DNA of 64,000 nucleotides from Yersinia enterocolitica. GTDB lineage: Bacteria; Pseudomonadota; Gammaproteobacteria; Enterobacterales; Enterobacteriaceae. This document shows positions 39,741-50,790 of the stretch, piece after piece. Location: the NCBI GenBank assembly GCA_002082245.2, contig NBTC02000002.1:3968001-4032000 (forward strand). The letters are read 5' to 3'. The translations under genes were made by a program, and so were the position numbers. Numbering within the stretch: position 1 is the first letter of the stretch; the number at the start of each line of letters is the position of its first letter. A model generated the notes under the pieces. The model did not search any database. It saw nothing but the letters and a program-made list of their open reading frames with translations, and was not told the DNA's origin.

Positions 39741-41048
39741 ATGACCGTTGAAATAGAATTAAAATTTATTGCTACTCCTGCGGCCATTGCCGCTTTGCCC
39801 GAGCGGCTTACATCCTGGCGAAGCCAGCATTCTGCGCCGCAGACGCTGACCAATATCTATTTTGAAACTGCCGATAAGCGGCTGCGCCAACATGATATTG
39901 GCTTACGTATCCGTGGTTATGATGGCCGTTACGAAATGACGGTTAAGACCGGCGGTAAAGTGGTCGGTGGTTTACATCAACGCCCTGAATACAATGTTGA
40001 TATTGATAGTGACCAATTGGATTTGGCGCGTTTCCCTGCCGATATCTGGCCGAACGGTTGGGTGATTGAGACATTACAAGCAGAACTACAGCCGCTATTC
40101 CGTACGGATTTTACTCGAGAGAAGTGGGTAATTACTTACGGCGAGAGCGAGATAGAGCTTGCTGTTGATCAAGGCACTATCAGTGCCGGTGAGCTGTCGG
40201 AACCCTTGCACGAAATTGAGCTGGAACTGAAAAAAGGCAATCAGGCAGATTTGCTGGCATTGGCCGCAGAACTGGCACAAATTGGCGGTTTACGGCAGGG
40301 CAATCTGAGTAAAGCAGCCCGTGGCTATCATTTAGCACAAGGCAATCCACCTCGTGAATTGCGCCCGTTACTGGTGTTGCAGCCAGCGGCCAAATCCACC
40401 GTTGAGCAAGGTATGGTCGCAGGGCTGGAGATGGCCCTGGACCATTGGCAATACCATGAAGAGCTGTGGTTACGTGGCGAACCGGCCGCTAAAGCTATGA
40501 TCATTGAAGCATTGGCAATGGTGCGTCAGTCATTAGCTATTTTTGGTGGTTTGGTCCCGCGCAAAGCCAGTACTGAATTGCGTGCCGGGCTGCTGGCGCT
40601 TGAACCGCAGTTAGAACCGAAGAATGTCGATGCTGAGCAGCTTTGCTATAGCAGTGATTACCTAAAATGTAAGTTAGCGCTCACATCTTGGCTGGTTACC
40701 TCTGGCTGGCGGCCATTTATGGATGCCAAAGCACAGACCAAGTTTGAAGGGTCATTCAAACGCTTCTGCGACATCATGTTGAGCCGCAGCGCTGCTGATC
40801 TGAAAGACGCTTTTGGCCAGCATCTGGATGACGATGGTTATTTGGCGCAACTCCCTCGCTTGAACCGGCAGATCATGTCTTTCCAATTGCTCTCAGGCTT
40901 CTATCCGCAGAGTGAATGGTTGCCGTATATCGATGGCTGGTTTGGTTTACAGCAGGAGATTATGCACCGTCAGGGTCACTGGCGTGATACCGCCCGTAAG
41001 GAAGCGCTTGCGCAGGCAGCCTTTTGGTTGAACGGTGCTGCTAGTTAA
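39741..41048 (+). CDS. ygiF: YgiF, inorganic triphosphatase (CYTH-CHAD)
   Basis: This 435-residue protein (E. coli 433) has an N-terminal CYTH domain (ExExK appearing as EIELKF near residue 4; YFETADKRLRQHDIGLRIRG) and a C-terminal CHAD domain (about 220-430). E. coli YgiF hydrolyses inorganic triphosphate; CHAD domains bind polyphosphate. The start at MTVEIELKF is used. It is 25 bp from glnE and probably co-transcribed. Confidence 0.93.
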   Translation: MTVEIELKFIATPAAIAALPERLTSWRSQHSAPQTLTNIYFETADKRLRQHDIGLRIRGYDGRYEMTVKTGGKVVGGLHQRPEYNVDIDSDQLDLARFPADIWPNGWVIETLQAELQPLFRTDFTREKWVITYGESEIELAVDQGTISAGELSEPLHEIELELKKGNQADLLALAAELAQIGGLRQGNLSKAARGYHLAQGNPPRELRPLLVLQPAAKSTVEQGMVAGLEMALDHWQYHEELWLRGEPAAKAMIIEALAMVRQSLAIFGGLVPRKASTELRAGLLALEPQLEPKNVDAEQLCYSSDYLKCKLALTSWLVTSGWRPFMDAKAQTKFEGSFKRFCDIMLSRSAADLKDAFGQHLDDDGYLAQLPRLNRQIMSFQLLSGFYPQSEWLPYIDGWFGLQQEIMHRQGHWRDTARKEALAQAAFWLNGAAS

Positions 41049-41073
41049 TAGATAGCAGCTTGAGGAATGCTTT

Positions 41074-43932
41074 ATGTTGCCACTCTCTTCGGATTTACAG
41101 ATTCAGGCGCAGAATATACGACAGCGCTTTTATGAGTTACCGGCTCCGCCAGATTTACACGAGGAAGATATCTCTGTGCTGGCGTTGAGTGATTTTGTCA
41201 GTGATATGTTACTGATTCACCCTGAGTGGCTGGAGGAGTTGCATCAGCAACCCCCGCAACCGCAGGAGTGGCAATTTTATCCACAATGGTTAAATCTGGC
41301 GTTGGCCGAGGTACATGACGAAGCGGCATTATTAGCCGCATTGCGGCTGTTTCGCCGCCGGATGATGGTGCGCATCGCCTGGTCACAAACACAGCAAACC
41401 AGTGTGACTACTGAGACCTTGCAACAACTGAGCGGGTTGGCTGAAAGCCTGATTTTGGCGGCGCGCGATTGGCTGTACCAGGCTTGTTGCCGTGAGTTCG
41501 GTACCCCCTCTAATGCCGAGGGGGTACCGCAGCCGCTGCTGATTTTGGGCATGGGTAAGTTAGGCGGCGGTGAACTAAATTTCTCCTCTGATATCGATCT
41601 GATTTTTGCCTACCCAGAAAACGGCCAGACCCAGGGTGGGCGTCGCCAGTTGGATAATGCCCAGTTCTTTACCCGCTTGGGGCAACGGCTGATTAAAGCG
41701 TTGGGTCAGCAAACCATTGATGGTTTTGTCTATCGGGTGGATATGCGTCTACGCCCGTTTGGTGACAGTGGCCCGCTGGTACTGAGTTTTGCCGCGCTGG
41801 AGGATTATTACCAAGAGCAAGGGCGCGACTGGGAACGCTATGCGATGGTTAAGGCACGTTTGATGGGCGGGGCTGAAGACCACTACAGTAAAGAGCTGCG
41901 CCAGATGCTGCGGCCCTTCGTCTTCCGCCGCTATATCGATTTCAGCGTGATCCAATCGCTACGTAACATGAAAGGGATGATTGCCCGTGAGGTCCGGCGG
42001 CGTGGCCTGAAAGACAACATTAAGCTGGGGGCCGGCGGTATTCGTGAAATCGAATTTATCACGCAGGTATTTCAGCTTATTCGTGGCGGCCGTGAACCGC
42101 GCCTGCAAGAGCGGGCTTTACTGCCGACGTTGCAGGCAGTCGCCGAGCTGGGTTTATTGCCACCACAACAAGTGAACGACCTCAGCAGCAGTTATCTGTT
42201 TTTGCGCCGTTTGGAAAATCTGCTGCAAGCTATTGCTGATGAGCAAACCCAAACGTTACCCGGTGATGCACTGAATCAGGCCCGATTGGCTTGGGGCATG
42301 GGGTATACCGACTGGATAGAAATGAGTGCTGCACTGGAACACCATATGCAGGCGGTACGGTTGGTATTTGACGACCTGATTGGCGATGATACTCCCGATA
42401 TCGGTGAAGATCCTCGTCATGGTTTGTATAAAAGCTTATGGCAGGATGTGCTCGAAGAGAGTGATTTAGCCCCTTTGACGCCACATTTAGACGAACCAGC
42501 CCGCCGGCAGTTGTTGACGACGATTAATGATTTCCGCCATGACGTTGATAAACGCACCATTGGTCCTCGGGGCCGTGAGGTGCTGGATCAACTGATGCCG
42601 CGCTTGTTCTCCGAGGTTTGCTCGCGCCCGGACGCCAATGTCGCCCTCAGCCGCTTGATTCAGTTGCTGCTCAGTATCCTTACCCGCACCACTTATCTCG
42701 AATTACTGGTGGAATATCATGCGGCACTAAAACATGTTATTCGCCTGTGTTCTGCCTCGCCGATGGTGGCCAGTCAATTGGCCCGCTACCCGCTGTTATT
42801 GGATGAGTTGCTTGATCCGCAATCGTTCTATCAACCACTGGAACCCGGTGCTTATCGCGATGAATTGCGCCAATACTTATTGCGGGTGCCGGAGGATGAC
42901 GAAGAGCAGCAACTCGAGGCGTTGCGTCAATTTAAGCAAGCCCAGCAATTGCGTATTGCTGCTGGTGATATCACCGAGGCACTGCCGGTAATGAAAGTGA
43001 GCGATCACTTAACTTATCTGGCAGAGGCCATGATTGATGCGGTTATTCAGCAAGCCTGGGGGCAGATGGTGGCTCGCTATGGCCAGCCGAGCCATCTACA
43101 GCAGCGAGAAGGCCGTGGTTTCGCCGTGATTGGTTATGGCAAGTTGGGGGGCTGGGAGCTAGGTTACAGCTCAGATTTGGATCTGGTGTTCTTGCTCGAT
43201 TGCCCGCTGGATGTGATGACTGATGGCGAGCGTAGCATCGACGGCCGTCAGTTCTACCTGCGTTTGGCTCAGCGGGTGATGCATTTGTTCAGCACCCGCA
43301 CCTCGTCAGGCATTTTATATGAAGTGGATGCTCGCCTACGGCCATCAGGTGAGGCGGGCATGCTGGTCAGCACCGTTGAAGCTTTCGCCGATTACCAACA
43401 GCATGAGGCTTGGACTTGGGAGCATCAGGCACTGGTTCGCGCCCGCATCGTTTATGGTGATCCTCAATTGCATCAACAGTTTGATACCATCCGCCAGCAA
43501 ATTCTGTGCCGCCACCGAGAAGACCCACAATTGCAGCAGGAAGTGCGCGAAATGCGAGAGAAAATGCGCAACCATCTGGGCAGCAAACAGCGTGGTATCT
43601 TTGATATTAAGGCTGATGAGGGGGGGATTACCGATATTGAGTTTATCGCGCAATATCTGGTGTTGCGCTATGCGGCCAGCGAGCCACGGTTGACCCGTTG
43701 GTCAGATAATGTACGCATTTTTGAGTTGATGGCTAATTACGACATCATGGCACCGCAAGAGGCAGCAGCACTGACCCGTGCTTATGTCACCATGCGTGAT
43801 GAGATTCATCACCTGGCATTGCAGGAGCTATCCAGTAAGGTTTCTGCTGACAGTTTTATCACCGAAAGAGAGCAAGTTGCTGCCAGTTGGCGAAAATGGC
43901 TGGTGACGTCAGATATTGTTGCCAGCGAATAA
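41074..43932 (+). CDS. glnE: GlnE, glutamine synthetase adenylyltransferase/adenylyl-removing enzyme
   Basis: This 952-residue protein (E. coli 946) has two nucleotidyltransferase domains. The N-terminal one is the adenylyl-removing domain (SSDIDLIF near residue 172); the C-terminal one is the adenylyltransferase domain (SSDLDLVF near 700). It adds AMP to, or removes it from, glutamine synthetase under control of PII and thus sets nitrogen assimilation. It starts 25 bp after ygiF. Confidence 0.97.
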   Translation: MLPLSSDLQIQAQNIRQRFYELPAPPDLHEEDISVLALSDFVSDMLLIHPEWLEELHQQPPQPQEWQFYPQWLNLALAEVHDEAALLAALRLFRRRMMVRIAWSQTQQTSVTTETLQQLSGLAESLILAARDWLYQACCREFGTPSNAEGVPQPLLILGMGKLGGGELNFSSDIDLIFAYPENGQTQGGRRQLDNAQFFTRLGQRLIKALGQQTIDGFVYRVDMRLRPFGDSGPLVLSFAALEDYYQEQGRDWERYAMVKARLMGGAEDHYSKELRQMLRPFVFRRYIDFSVIQSLRNMKGMIAREVRRRGLKDNIKLGAGGIREIEFITQVFQLIRGGREPRLQERALLPTLQAVAELGLLPPQQVNDLSSSYLFLRRLENLLQAIADEQTQTLPGDALNQARLAWGMGYTDWIEMSAALEHHMQAVRLVFDDLIGDDTPDIGEDPRHGLYKSLWQDVLEESDLAPLTPHLDEPARRQLLTTINDFRHDVDKRTIGPRGREVLDQLMPRLFSEVCSRPDANVALSRLIQLLLSILTRTTYLELLVEYHAALKHVIRLCSASPMVASQLARYPLLLDELLDPQSFYQPLEPGAYRDELRQYLLRVPEDDEEQQLEALRQFKQAQQLRIAAGDITEALPVMKVSDHLTYLAEAMIDAVIQQAWGQMVARYGQPSHLQQREGRGFAVIGYGKLGGWELGYSSDLDLVFLLDCPLDVMTDGERSIDGRQFYLRLAQRVMHLFSTRTSSGILYEVDARLRPSGEAGMLVSTVEAFADYQQHEAWTWEHQALVRARIVYGDPQLHQQFDTIRQQILCRHREDPQLQQEVREMREKMRNHLGSKQRGIFDIKADEGGITDIEFIAQYLVLRYAASEPRLTRWSDNVRIFELMANYDIMAPQEAAALTRAYVTMRDEIHHLALQELSSKVSADSFITEREQVAASWRKWLVTSDIVASE

Positions 43933-44017
43933 GATAAAGTGCAGCAGTGCCCGTTATGACTGGGTACGTCGGTTATTAATAGTATGCAAGGTGTCTGTGA
44001 TATTATCCGGCACCACA

Positions 44018-44162
44018 TATATTCGTCATACTTCAAGCTGCATGTGTGTTGGCCGCGCTCAATCGCCCGAATCACTTACTGGTCTTGACCTTAAGAAATA
44101 AGTAAGCTCGTCGGGATTCACTCGCTTGCCGCCTTCCTGCAACTCGAATTATTTAGAGTATA
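44018..44162. repeat. ERIC element with a 20-bp central insertion
   Basis: This is a near-consensus ERIC, 145 bp long. The central palindrome CACTTACT...AGTAAGCTC is split by about 20 extra bp (GGTCTTGACCTTAAGAAATA). It lies in the 302-bp glnE-hldE gap, which otherwise holds only the hldE promoter region. Confidence 0.85.
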
Positions 44163-44234
44163 ACAAACACAAAATTGGAGCGAAGAGATGTGTGTTTTCG
44201 GGGTTAATAACAGCTCACTTTGGGGGGCTAACGT

Positions 44235-45665
44235 ATGAAAGTCACGCTGCCTGATTTTCGCCGCGCCGGTGTATTAGTCGTTGGTGATGTCATGTTAGAC
44301 CGCTATTGGTATGGGCCAACCAGCCGGATCTCACCAGAAGCACCGGTGCCAGTTGTTAAAGTTGATACCATCGAAGAGCGCCCCGGTGGTGCTGCAAACG
44401 TGGCGATGAACATCGCATCCCTTGGCGCTATCTCTCGTTTAGTTGGGTTGACCGGCATCGACGATGCTGCGCGGGCGCTGACCAACAAGCTGAATGAAGT
44501 ACAGGTGCGCTGCGACTTTGTTTCGGTGCCTACCCATCCAACGATTACCAAATTGCGGGTACTTTCCCGTAATCAGCAGTTGATCCGTCTGGATTTTGAA
44601 GAAGGTTTTGACGGTGTTGATCCGCAACCTATCTTTGATCGCATCCAGCAGGCGCTGCCACAGATTGGCGCACTGGTGTTATCCGATTATGCCAAAGGTG
44701 CATTGAACAGTGTGCAGCCGATGATCCAACTGGCACGTAATGCGAAAGTTCCAGTACTTATCGATCCTAAAGGCAGCGATTTTGAGCGTTATCGCGGCGC
44801 AACACTGTTAACCCCTAACTTATCTGAATTTGAAGCCGTCGTCGGTCACTGTAAAAATGAAGAAGAACTGGTCAGCCGTGGCATGAAGCTGGTGGCTGAC
44901 TTTGAGCTTTCAGCTCTGTTGGTGACTCGCTCCGAACAAGGGATGACACTGCTACAACCGGGGAAACCCCCATTACATCTACCCACTCAGGCGCAGGAAG
45001 TGTTCGATGTGACCGGTGCGGGTGATACGGTGATTGGGGTATTGGCTGCGGCACTGGCTGCGGGTAATACGCTTGAAGAGTCATGCTTCCTGGCTAATGC
45101 TGCCGCCGGTGTCGTTGTTGGTAAGTTAGGTACCTCAACGGTTTCACCGATTGAGCTGGAAAATGCCATCCGTGGTCGTGCGGAAACCGGTTTTGGGGTG
45201 ATGGATGAGCAACAACTGAAAAAAGCCGTTGCGCAGGCCCGTCAGCGTGGTGAAAAAGTGGTCATGACCAATGGCATTTTTGACATTCTCCATGCGGGTC
45301 ATGTCTCTTATTTGGCTAACGCCCGTAAGCTGGGTGACCGCCTGATTGTGGCAGTGAACAGCGATGCCTCTACCAAACGCTTGAAAGGCGAAAAACGGCC
45401 AGTTAACCCACTTGATCAGCGCATGATTGTATTAGGTGCGTTGGAAGCTGTGGATTGGGTGGTGCCGTTTGAAGAAGATACGCCGCAGCGCTTAATTGCC
45501 GATATTCTGCCGGATTTGCTGGTAAAAGGTGGTGATTATAAGCCGGATGAGATCGCGGGCAGTGCCGAGGTTTGGGCCGCAGGCGGTGAGGTTAAAGTAC
45601 TGAATTTTGAAGATGGAGTTTCCACCACCAATATTATTCAGTCAATCAAGAATGGCCGAGGCTAG
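44235..45665 (+). CDS. hldE: HldE, bifunctional heptose kinase/adenylyltransferase
   Basis: This 476-residue protein (E. coli 477) has an N-terminal ribokinase domain (residues about 1-318: [20 protein letters not shown]) and a C-terminal cytidylyltransferase-type domain (about 344-476: [15 protein letters not shown]). It makes the ADP-heptose precursor for lipopolysaccharide inner core: heptose-7-phosphate to bisphosphate and then to ADP-heptose. Its stop is followed 3 bp later by the yjeH start. Confidence 0.96.
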   Translation: MKVTLPDFRRAGVLVVGDVMLDRYWYGPTSRISPEAPVPVVKVDTIEERPGGAANVAMNIASLGAISRLVGLTGIDDAARALTNKLNEVQVRCDFVSVPTHPTITKLRVLSRNQQLIRLDFEEGFDGVDPQPIFDRIQQALPQIGALVLSDYAKGALNSVQPMIQLARNAKVPVLIDPKGSDFERYRGATLLTPNLSEFEAVVGHCKNEEELVSRGMKLVADFELSALLVTRSEQGMTLLQPGKPPLHLPTQAQEVFDVTGAGDTVIGVLAAALAAGNTLEESCFLANAAAGVVVGKLGTSTVSPIELENAIRGRAETGFGVMDEQQLKKAVAQARQRGEKVVMTNGIFDILHAGHVSYLANARKLGDRLIVAVNSDASTKRLKGEKRPVNPLDQRMIVLGALEAVDWVVPFEEDTPQRLIADILPDLLVKGGDYKPDEIAGSAEVWAAGGEVKVLNFEDGVSTTNIIQSIKNGRG

Positions 45666-45668
45666 TAG

Positions 45669-46919
45669 GTGGGTGGACTAAAACAGGAGTTGAGTCTGGC
45701 ACAGGGAGTCGGGTTGCTGTCCACTTCACTGCTGGGAACGGGCGTTTTTGCCGTTCCTGCATTGGCGGCGATGCTGGCCGGAGACGACAGTCTATGGGCC
45801 TGGCCGATATTAATTATACTGGTTTTCCCGATTGCTATCGCGTTTGCTGCGCTAGGCCGCCATTTCCCTAGTGCCGCAGGGGCGGCCCACTTTGTGACAA
45901 TGGCCTTTGGCCCGAAGTTGGGGAATGTCACTGGTTGGCTATTCTTGTCTGTTATTCCTGTTGGTTTACCCGCCGCCTTGCAAATTGCTGCCGGTTTCTG
46001 GCAGGCAACATTCGGCTGGAGCGATACTGGGTTGCTGATGGTGCAACTGGTCACTTTGCTGGTTATTTGGTTGCTTGGCACGCGCAGTGCAGGTTCCAGC
46101 GCCAATGTGCAAACATTGATAGCATTACTGGTCATTGCGCTGGTGGTGGCTATTTGGTGGCAGGGTGAGATTCATCCATCACAGATACCTTGGCCAAAGC
46201 TACAAGATATTTCTCCGCCGAATATGTTCAACGCGTTGGCCGTAATGTTCTGGTGTTTTGTCGGATTAGAAGCCTTTGCACATTTGGCGACAGAATTCCG
46301 CCATCCCGAACGTGATTTCCCACGCGCACTGATCGTTGGCTTACTCGTTGCTGGTGCGGTGTATTGGGGCTGTACCGTGGCGGTGTTGCATTTCCATGCT
46401 TATGGCGAACAACAGGCGGCTGCGGCGTCGTTGCCGGGCATTGTAGTGCAACTTTTTGGTCAGCATGCACTGTGGATAGCGTGCATTATTGGCTATCTGG
46501 CCTGTTTTGCCAGCGTCAATATCTATACCCAGAGTTTTGCCCGCATGGTGTGGTCGCAGGCGCAGGTTCGGCCTGAAAGCAAACTTGCGCAGCTTTCTGC
46601 CGGGCAAACGCCGGTTAACGCACTTACTGCCGTGGTGGGGAGTTGCCTGGTATTTGCGTTACTGATTTATTGGCTATCGCTGCCACTGGACCTGCTGATT
46701 GTTTATGCCAATGGCATTTTTGTGCTGATTTATTTGCTATGTATGCTGGCGGGGATTCGCTTATTGAGCGGGCGCTCGCGGGTGATGTCGGTGATTGGCA
46801 GTATTCTGTGTTGTGTATTGCTGGTGATGATAGGTTGGAAAAGCTTATACGCTTTACTGATGTTTTTCCTATTGTGGGTGCTGCTTTCCAGAATGCGGCC
46901 AGCGGCGATATCCTCGTAA
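45669..46919 (+). CDS. yjeH: YjeH-like amino-acid exporter (APC family)
   Basis: This 416-residue protein, with about 11-12 hydrophobic segments, is collinear with E. coli YjeH (418 aa; LAQGVGLLSTSLLGTGVFAVPALAA in part at the start; FWCFVGLEAFAHLATEF near 195). In E. coli YjeH exports methionine and branched-chain amino acids. The start codon is GTG, 3 bp after hldE, implying coupling. In E. coli yjeH is elsewhere on the chromosome, so the location is a difference from that genome. Confidence 0.9.
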   Translation: MGGLKQELSLAQGVGLLSTSLLGTGVFAVPALAAMLAGDDSLWAWPILIILVFPIAIAFAALGRHFPSAAGAAHFVTMAFGPKLGNVTGWLFLSVIPVGLPAALQIAAGFWQATFGWSDTGLLMVQLVTLLVIWLLGTRSAGSSANVQTLIALLVIALVVAIWWQGEIHPSQIPWPKLQDISPPNMFNALAVMFWCFVGLEAFAHLATEFRHPERDFPRALIVGLLVAGAVYWGCTVAVLHFHAYGEQQAAAASLPGIVVQLFGQHALWIACIIGYLACFASVNIYTQSFARMVWSQAQVRPESKLAQLSAGQTPVNALTAVVGSCLVFALLIYWLSLPLDLLIVYANGIFVLIYLLCMLAGIRLLSGRSRVMSVIGSILCCVLLVMIGWKSLYALLMFFLLWVLLSRMRPAAISS

Positions 46920-46977
46920 ACTCAGGGCGCGATATCGAACTGCGCCCTGATTATCACTACTGACATGCGACCAAGCG

Positions 46978-47274
46978 TTACTCGCCGGTTTTGTCATCAC
47001 CGCTGTTATCATCAATAACGGCTGGGACGTTGTTGAATTTGGCTTCCAGCTCTGTCACGCGTTGTTCCAGTAACGCCAGTTTTTCTCTGGTGCGTAGTAA
47101 CACTTGAGTTTGTACGTCGAACTCTTCACGATTAACCAAATCCAGTCGTGTTAATTGCGATTGCAGCACCAGACGAATTTTCTTTTCGACGTCTTCCCCG
47201 AATTCGCGAATTCCTTTCGGCATAGACTCATGCACCTGGCGGGCGATTTGTTCAATTTTTTTCGGGTCAATCAT
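46978..47274 (-). CDS. ubiK: UbiK (YqiC), ubiquinone biosynthesis accessory factor
   Basis: This 98-residue helical protein ([20 protein letters not shown]...) has an amphipathic helix and a C-terminal coiled coil ([20 protein letters not shown]). UbiK forms a lipid-binding complex with UbiJ that supports ubiquinone assembly. It is divergent from ribB and convergent with yjeH. Confidence 0.94.
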   Translation of the reverse strand: MIDPKKIEQIARQVHESMPKGIREFGEDVEKKIRLVLQSQLTRLDLVNREEFDVQTQVLLRTREKLALLEQRVTELEAKFNNVPAVIDDNSGDDKTGE

Positions 47275-47398
47275 GATATTTCCCTAATGAGATGGATTAC
47301 TGCTTATTAGTGTAATGCCTCACGTTGATTGTATAAACCTCCAAACATCTACATTTTGGTAATTGCCCAGACGAATCAATAGCGCTATAGTCATAGGG

Positions 47399-47583
47399 CT
47401 TATTCTCAGGGCGGGGTGCAAGTCCCCACCGGCGGTAAATTGTGGTGCGGCATATCTGTGTCGTGGTGCAAAAGCCCGCGAGCGCTCACGTTGTTTCTCT
47501 TGTTAAAGAGGGCAAGGTAGAGGTCAGCAGACCCGGTGTGATTCCGGGGCCGACGGTTATAGTCCGGATGGGAGAGAGTAACG
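47399..47583 (+). ncRNA. FMN riboswitch (RFN element) of ribB
   Basis: The sequence starts TTATTCTCAGGGCGGGGTGC and contains AAGTCCCCACCGGCGGTA, AGCCCGCGAGCG, GGTCAGCAGACCCGGTGTGA and CCGACGGTTATAGTCCGGAT, which are the conserved helices of the FMN aptamer. The end of the switch is 145 bp before the ribB start. It represses ribB when FMN is abundant. Confidence 0.95.
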
Positions 47584-47728
47584 GTATCTGCCGGGCTTAT
47601 AGCTCGCTTGCGTTATTTCGGCTATTTCTATTTATATATGAAGCAATGTTATATATGAAAGAGTGGCCTTTTACTCCTCAAGACCGCCCTGATTCTGGTA
47701 ATCCATAATTTTAATGAGGTTTTTTACC

Positions 47729-48382
47729 ATGAATCAGACCCTTCTATCAGATTTTGGCACGCCTGTTGAGCGTGTAGAACGTGCTGTCGACGCGCTGCGT
47801 AATGGCCGTGGCGTTATGGTGTTAGACGACGAAAGTCGAGAAAACGAAGGTGATATCGTCTTTGCAGCTGAAGCAATGACTGTTGAACAAATGGCACTGA
47901 CCATCCGCCACGGTAGTGGCATTGTGTGTCTGTGTATCACTGACGAACGCCGCCAGCAGCTTGATTTGCCGATGATGGTGACCAATAACTCCAGCCAGTT
48001 CCAGACGGCATTTACCGTGACAATTGAAGCGGCTAAAGGTGTTACGACCGGCGTTTCTGCGGCTGACCGTTTGACGACTATTCGTGCGGCCATTGCTGAC
48101 AACGCTAAACCTGCTGATCTTAACCGCCCGGGCCATGTATTCCCGCTGCGTGGTCAGGTAGGCGGCGTATTATCGCGTCGTGGTCATACCGAAGCCTCTA
48201 TCGATTTGGCAACACTGGCGGGCTACAAGCCAGCAGGTGTGTTGTGTGAACTGACTAATGACGATGGCAGCATGGCCCATGCGCCAGAGGTTATTGAGTT
48301 CGCTAAATTGCATGATATGCCGGTAGTGACAATTGATGACCTGGCTGATTACCTCCAGTCTCAGGCAAGAAAAGCCAGCTAA
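47729..48382 (+). CDS. ribB: RibB, 3,4-dihydroxy-2-butanone-4-phosphate synthase
   Basis: This 217-residue protein (same as E. coli) has the active-site segment [16 protein letters not shown] (residues about 33-48) and [16 protein letters not shown] (about 150-165). It makes the four-carbon precursor of riboflavin. ATG at 47729 is used. Its transcript is under the FMN riboswitch, as in E. coli. Confidence 0.97.
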   Translation: MNQTLLSDFGTPVERVERAVDALRNGRGVMVLDDESRENEGDIVFAAEAMTVEQMALTIRHGSGIVCLCITDERRQQLDLPMMVTNNSSQFQTAFTVTIEAAKGVTTGVSAADRLTTIRAAIADNAKPADLNRPGHVFPLRGQVGGVLSRRGHTEASIDLATLAGYKPAGVLCELTNDDGSMAHAPEVIEFAKLHDMPVVTIDDLADYLQSQARKAS

Positions 48383-48642
48383 TAGAGTGGCGATATCAAT
48401 GGATATTGCCTGCTGATGGTGTTGGTTTAAACACCGGGTTGCCTCTATTTTCCTGAATAGAGTGCGGCCCGGTTATTTCCTATCATGTCTTGACCCCTAA
48501 GTTAACCCTTCTCTGACTTTCCCCATTCAATTTTATTGAATATCTTCATCACTGTTATCTGGCTGTGCAATGAAAAAAAAGCGCGTAATGTATTTCTTAT
48601 GATTTCAAGCGCCATTTTCTCTCTTAACAGTAAGGATTTCTT

Positions 48643-49425
48643 ATGAACAGCTCTCGTATGCCTGCACTGTTTCTCGGCCACGGTAGCCCGATGAACGTGC
48701 TGGAAGAAAACAGTCACACTCAGGCATGGCGTACGTTGGGTGAGACTTTACCGCGTCCTAAGGCGATTCTGGCCGTCTCCGCCCACTGGTATACCCGTGG
48801 TACCGCAGTGACGGCAATGGAGCAACCTCGGACTATCCATGATTTTGGTGGATTCCCTCAGGCGTTATTTGATACCGAATATCCAGCGCCGGGTTCACCG
48901 GATCTGGCAGCACAAGTTCAGCAATTATTGGCACCTATCGTTGTGCGGGCTGATACCAGTGAATGGGGATTGGACCACGGTAGCTGGGGGGTATTGATTA
49001 AAATGTACCCTGAGGCTGATATTCCGGTGGTGCAATTGAGTATTGATGGTACGCAACCGGCGGCTTATCACTATGAGTTAGGTCGCAAGCTGGCAGTGCT
49101 GCGGGAGCAGGGCGTGATGATTGTCGCCAGCGGAAACGTCGTGCATAACTTGCGTATGGTTAGATGGCAGGGTGATAGCAGTCCTTATCCTTGGGCTGAA
49201 TCTTTCAATCAATTTGTGCGAGACAACCTTAACTATCAAGGTGATAACCATCCTTTAGTGAACTTTATGCAACATGAAGGGGCTGCGCTATCTAATCCGT
49301 CACCAGAGCATTATCTACCACTTTTGTATGTGTTGGGGAGCTGGGACGGCGTCGAGCCGATTTCGATTCCCACTGATGGGATTGAGATGGGATCGCTCAG
49401 TATGTTGTCGGTAAGAATTGGATAG
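48643..49425 (+). CDS. ygiD: YgiD, 4,5-DOPA-type extradiol dioxygenase
   Basis: This 260-residue LigB-family protein has likely metal-binding histidines in FLGHGSPMN (H13), IHDFGG and SGNVVHNLR. It is collinear with E. coli YgiD, which has DOPA dioxygenase activity in vitro; its natural substrate is unknown. It is in the same place, downstream of ribB, as in E. coli, but the zupT gene of E. coli is absent. Confidence 0.9.
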   Translation: MNSSRMPALFLGHGSPMNVLEENSHTQAWRTLGETLPRPKAILAVSAHWYTRGTAVTAMEQPRTIHDFGGFPQALFDTEYPAPGSPDLAAQVQQLLAPIVVRADTSEWGLDHGSWGVLIKMYPEADIPVVQLSIDGTQPAAYHYELGRKLAVLREQGVMIVASGNVVHNLRMVRWQGDSSPYPWAESFNQFVRDNLNYQGDNHPLVNFMQHEGAALSNPSPEHYLPLLYVLGSWDGVEPISIPTDGIEMGSLSMLSVRIG

Positions 49426-49580
49426 TTCGACGTTATAAAAAGAAAGGTTTGAACTGATAAAGTCAGCGAGCCAGGGGGTGACCACTCCTACGGGCGTTCA
49501 GGCGGTTTACACACTTGTATTTGAAACTAAAAGTAGCCCCAACGGAGTGTTTCCCCTTCATTTGACCTTGTCAGCAGTCT

Positions 49581-49603
49581 GAGGGAAAGCGAGTGCTTTC
49601 CCT
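49581..49603. terminator. Stem-loop between ygiD and ygiC
   Basis: Perfect 8-bp stem GGGAAAGC/GCTTTCCC with a 4-nt loop, between the convergent stop codons. The T tract is poor on both sides, so it is only a candidate. Confidence 0.45.
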
Positions 49604-49619
49604 TAAATTATGCGCAGCC

Positions 49620-50780
49620 TTAGCCCAAAATAATATGCGGGTAAAAACGCGACAGATCTTGGGTAATCAGTTCTCTGTCTTCACGCAAACCAATGCCACA
49701 GGGTTGATCATTCACTAGCCAGCTACCTATCAGGGTATAGCTGTCGCCGAACTTAGGCAGCGGATGGAATTGCTGCACAATCATGCCTTCTTCCCCGTAT
49801 GGCCCGTCAACTCGGGCAACTTCTTTACCGTTTTCCACTATCTGGATATTGGCACCTTCCCGTGAGAACAGCGGCTTGGTGACATAATGGTCCATCTTCG
49901 GATGGTCATCTTCGGCAAAGTAAGCAGGCAACAGGTTAGGGTGATTTGGGAACATCTCCCACAGCAGCGGCAATAAGGCTTTATTAGAGATTATGCTCTT
50001 CCACGCAGGTTCCAGCCAGCGCACGCCAGCATCTTCCAACTTGGTTGAGAACATTTCACGGAACATAAACTCCCACGGATAGAGTTTGAACAAATTACTG
50101 ATAACCTGATTATCCAGGTCAGTAAATTGGCCTTTCTCTCCTAAGCCGATCTCTTCCATAAACATGAATTCAGTTGGCAGACCTGCTTCCAGCGCGCAAT
50201 CTTGCAAATATTGCACCGTGCCACGATCTTCTTCACTGTCCTGACAGCAGGCCAGATGCAGTAAGCTAAAACCATGGTTATCACGCAGGTCGACAAAGCG
50301 CTCAATCAACTTCTCTTGCATGCTGTTGTATTGATCAGAATCCTGACTCAAATTGCCTGCGTTGATCTGATCTTCCAACCATAACCATTGGAAAAAGGCG
50401 GCTTCATACAATGACGTTGGGGTGTCCGCATTGTTTTCCAGCAGTTTTGCTGGATTGATGCCGTCATAGGCCAGATCAAGGCGAGAATAGAGCGATGGCT
50501 GATGAGTTTTCCATGAGCTACGAACAAAATCCCAGCAGTGTTTTGGAATGCGGAATTTTGCCATCAGTTGATCGCTATTCACCACTTTCTCAACCACTTG
50601 CAGACACATCTGATGCAATTCTGCGGTAGTTTCTTCCAGCTCTTCAATCTGTGCCAGTGTGAATTCGTAATACGCATCCTCACACCAGTACGGCTCGCCA
50701 TACATGGTGTGGAAACGGAAACCGAATTCAGTGGCTTTCTCGCGCCAGTCTGGGCGTTCGCTAATCGCTAAACGTTTCAT
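49620..50780 (-). CDS. ygiC: YgiC, ATP-grasp protein of the glutathionylspermidine synthase type
   Basis: This 386-residue protein (E. coli 386) starts [20 protein letters not shown]. It matches the C-terminal ATP-grasp amidase-ligase part of glutathionylspermidine synthase but lacks the amidase domain. E. coli YgiC is reported to support tolC-linked function, and its substrate is unknown. It is 10 bp from ygiB, in a tolC-ygiB-ygiC cluster. Confidence 0.9.
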   Translation of the reverse strand: MKRLAISERPDWREKATEFGFRFHTMYGEPYWCEDAYYEFTLAQIEELEETTAELHQMCLQVVEKVVNSDQLMAKFRIPKHCWDFVRSSWKTHQPSLYSRLDLAYDGINPAKLLENNADTPTSLYEAAFFQWLWLEDQINAGNLSQDSDQYNSMQEKLIERFVDLRDNHGFSLLHLACCQDSEEDRGTVQYLQDCALEAGLPTEFMFMEEIGLGEKGQFTDLDNQVISNLFKLYPWEFMFREMFSTKLEDAGVRWLEPAWKSIISNKALLPLLWEMFPNHPNLLPAYFAEDDHPKMDHYVTKPLFSREGANIQIVENGKEVARVDGPYGEEGMIVQQFHPLPKFGDSYTLIGSWLVNDQPCGIGLREDRELITQDLSRFYPHIILG

Positions 50781-50790
50781 TAATCAGACC

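Noticed and set aside
47442..47708. Open frame of 88 codons upstream of ribB
   Set aside because: It lies across the FMN riboswitch, has no homology and ends before ribB; the RNA structure explains the sequence.
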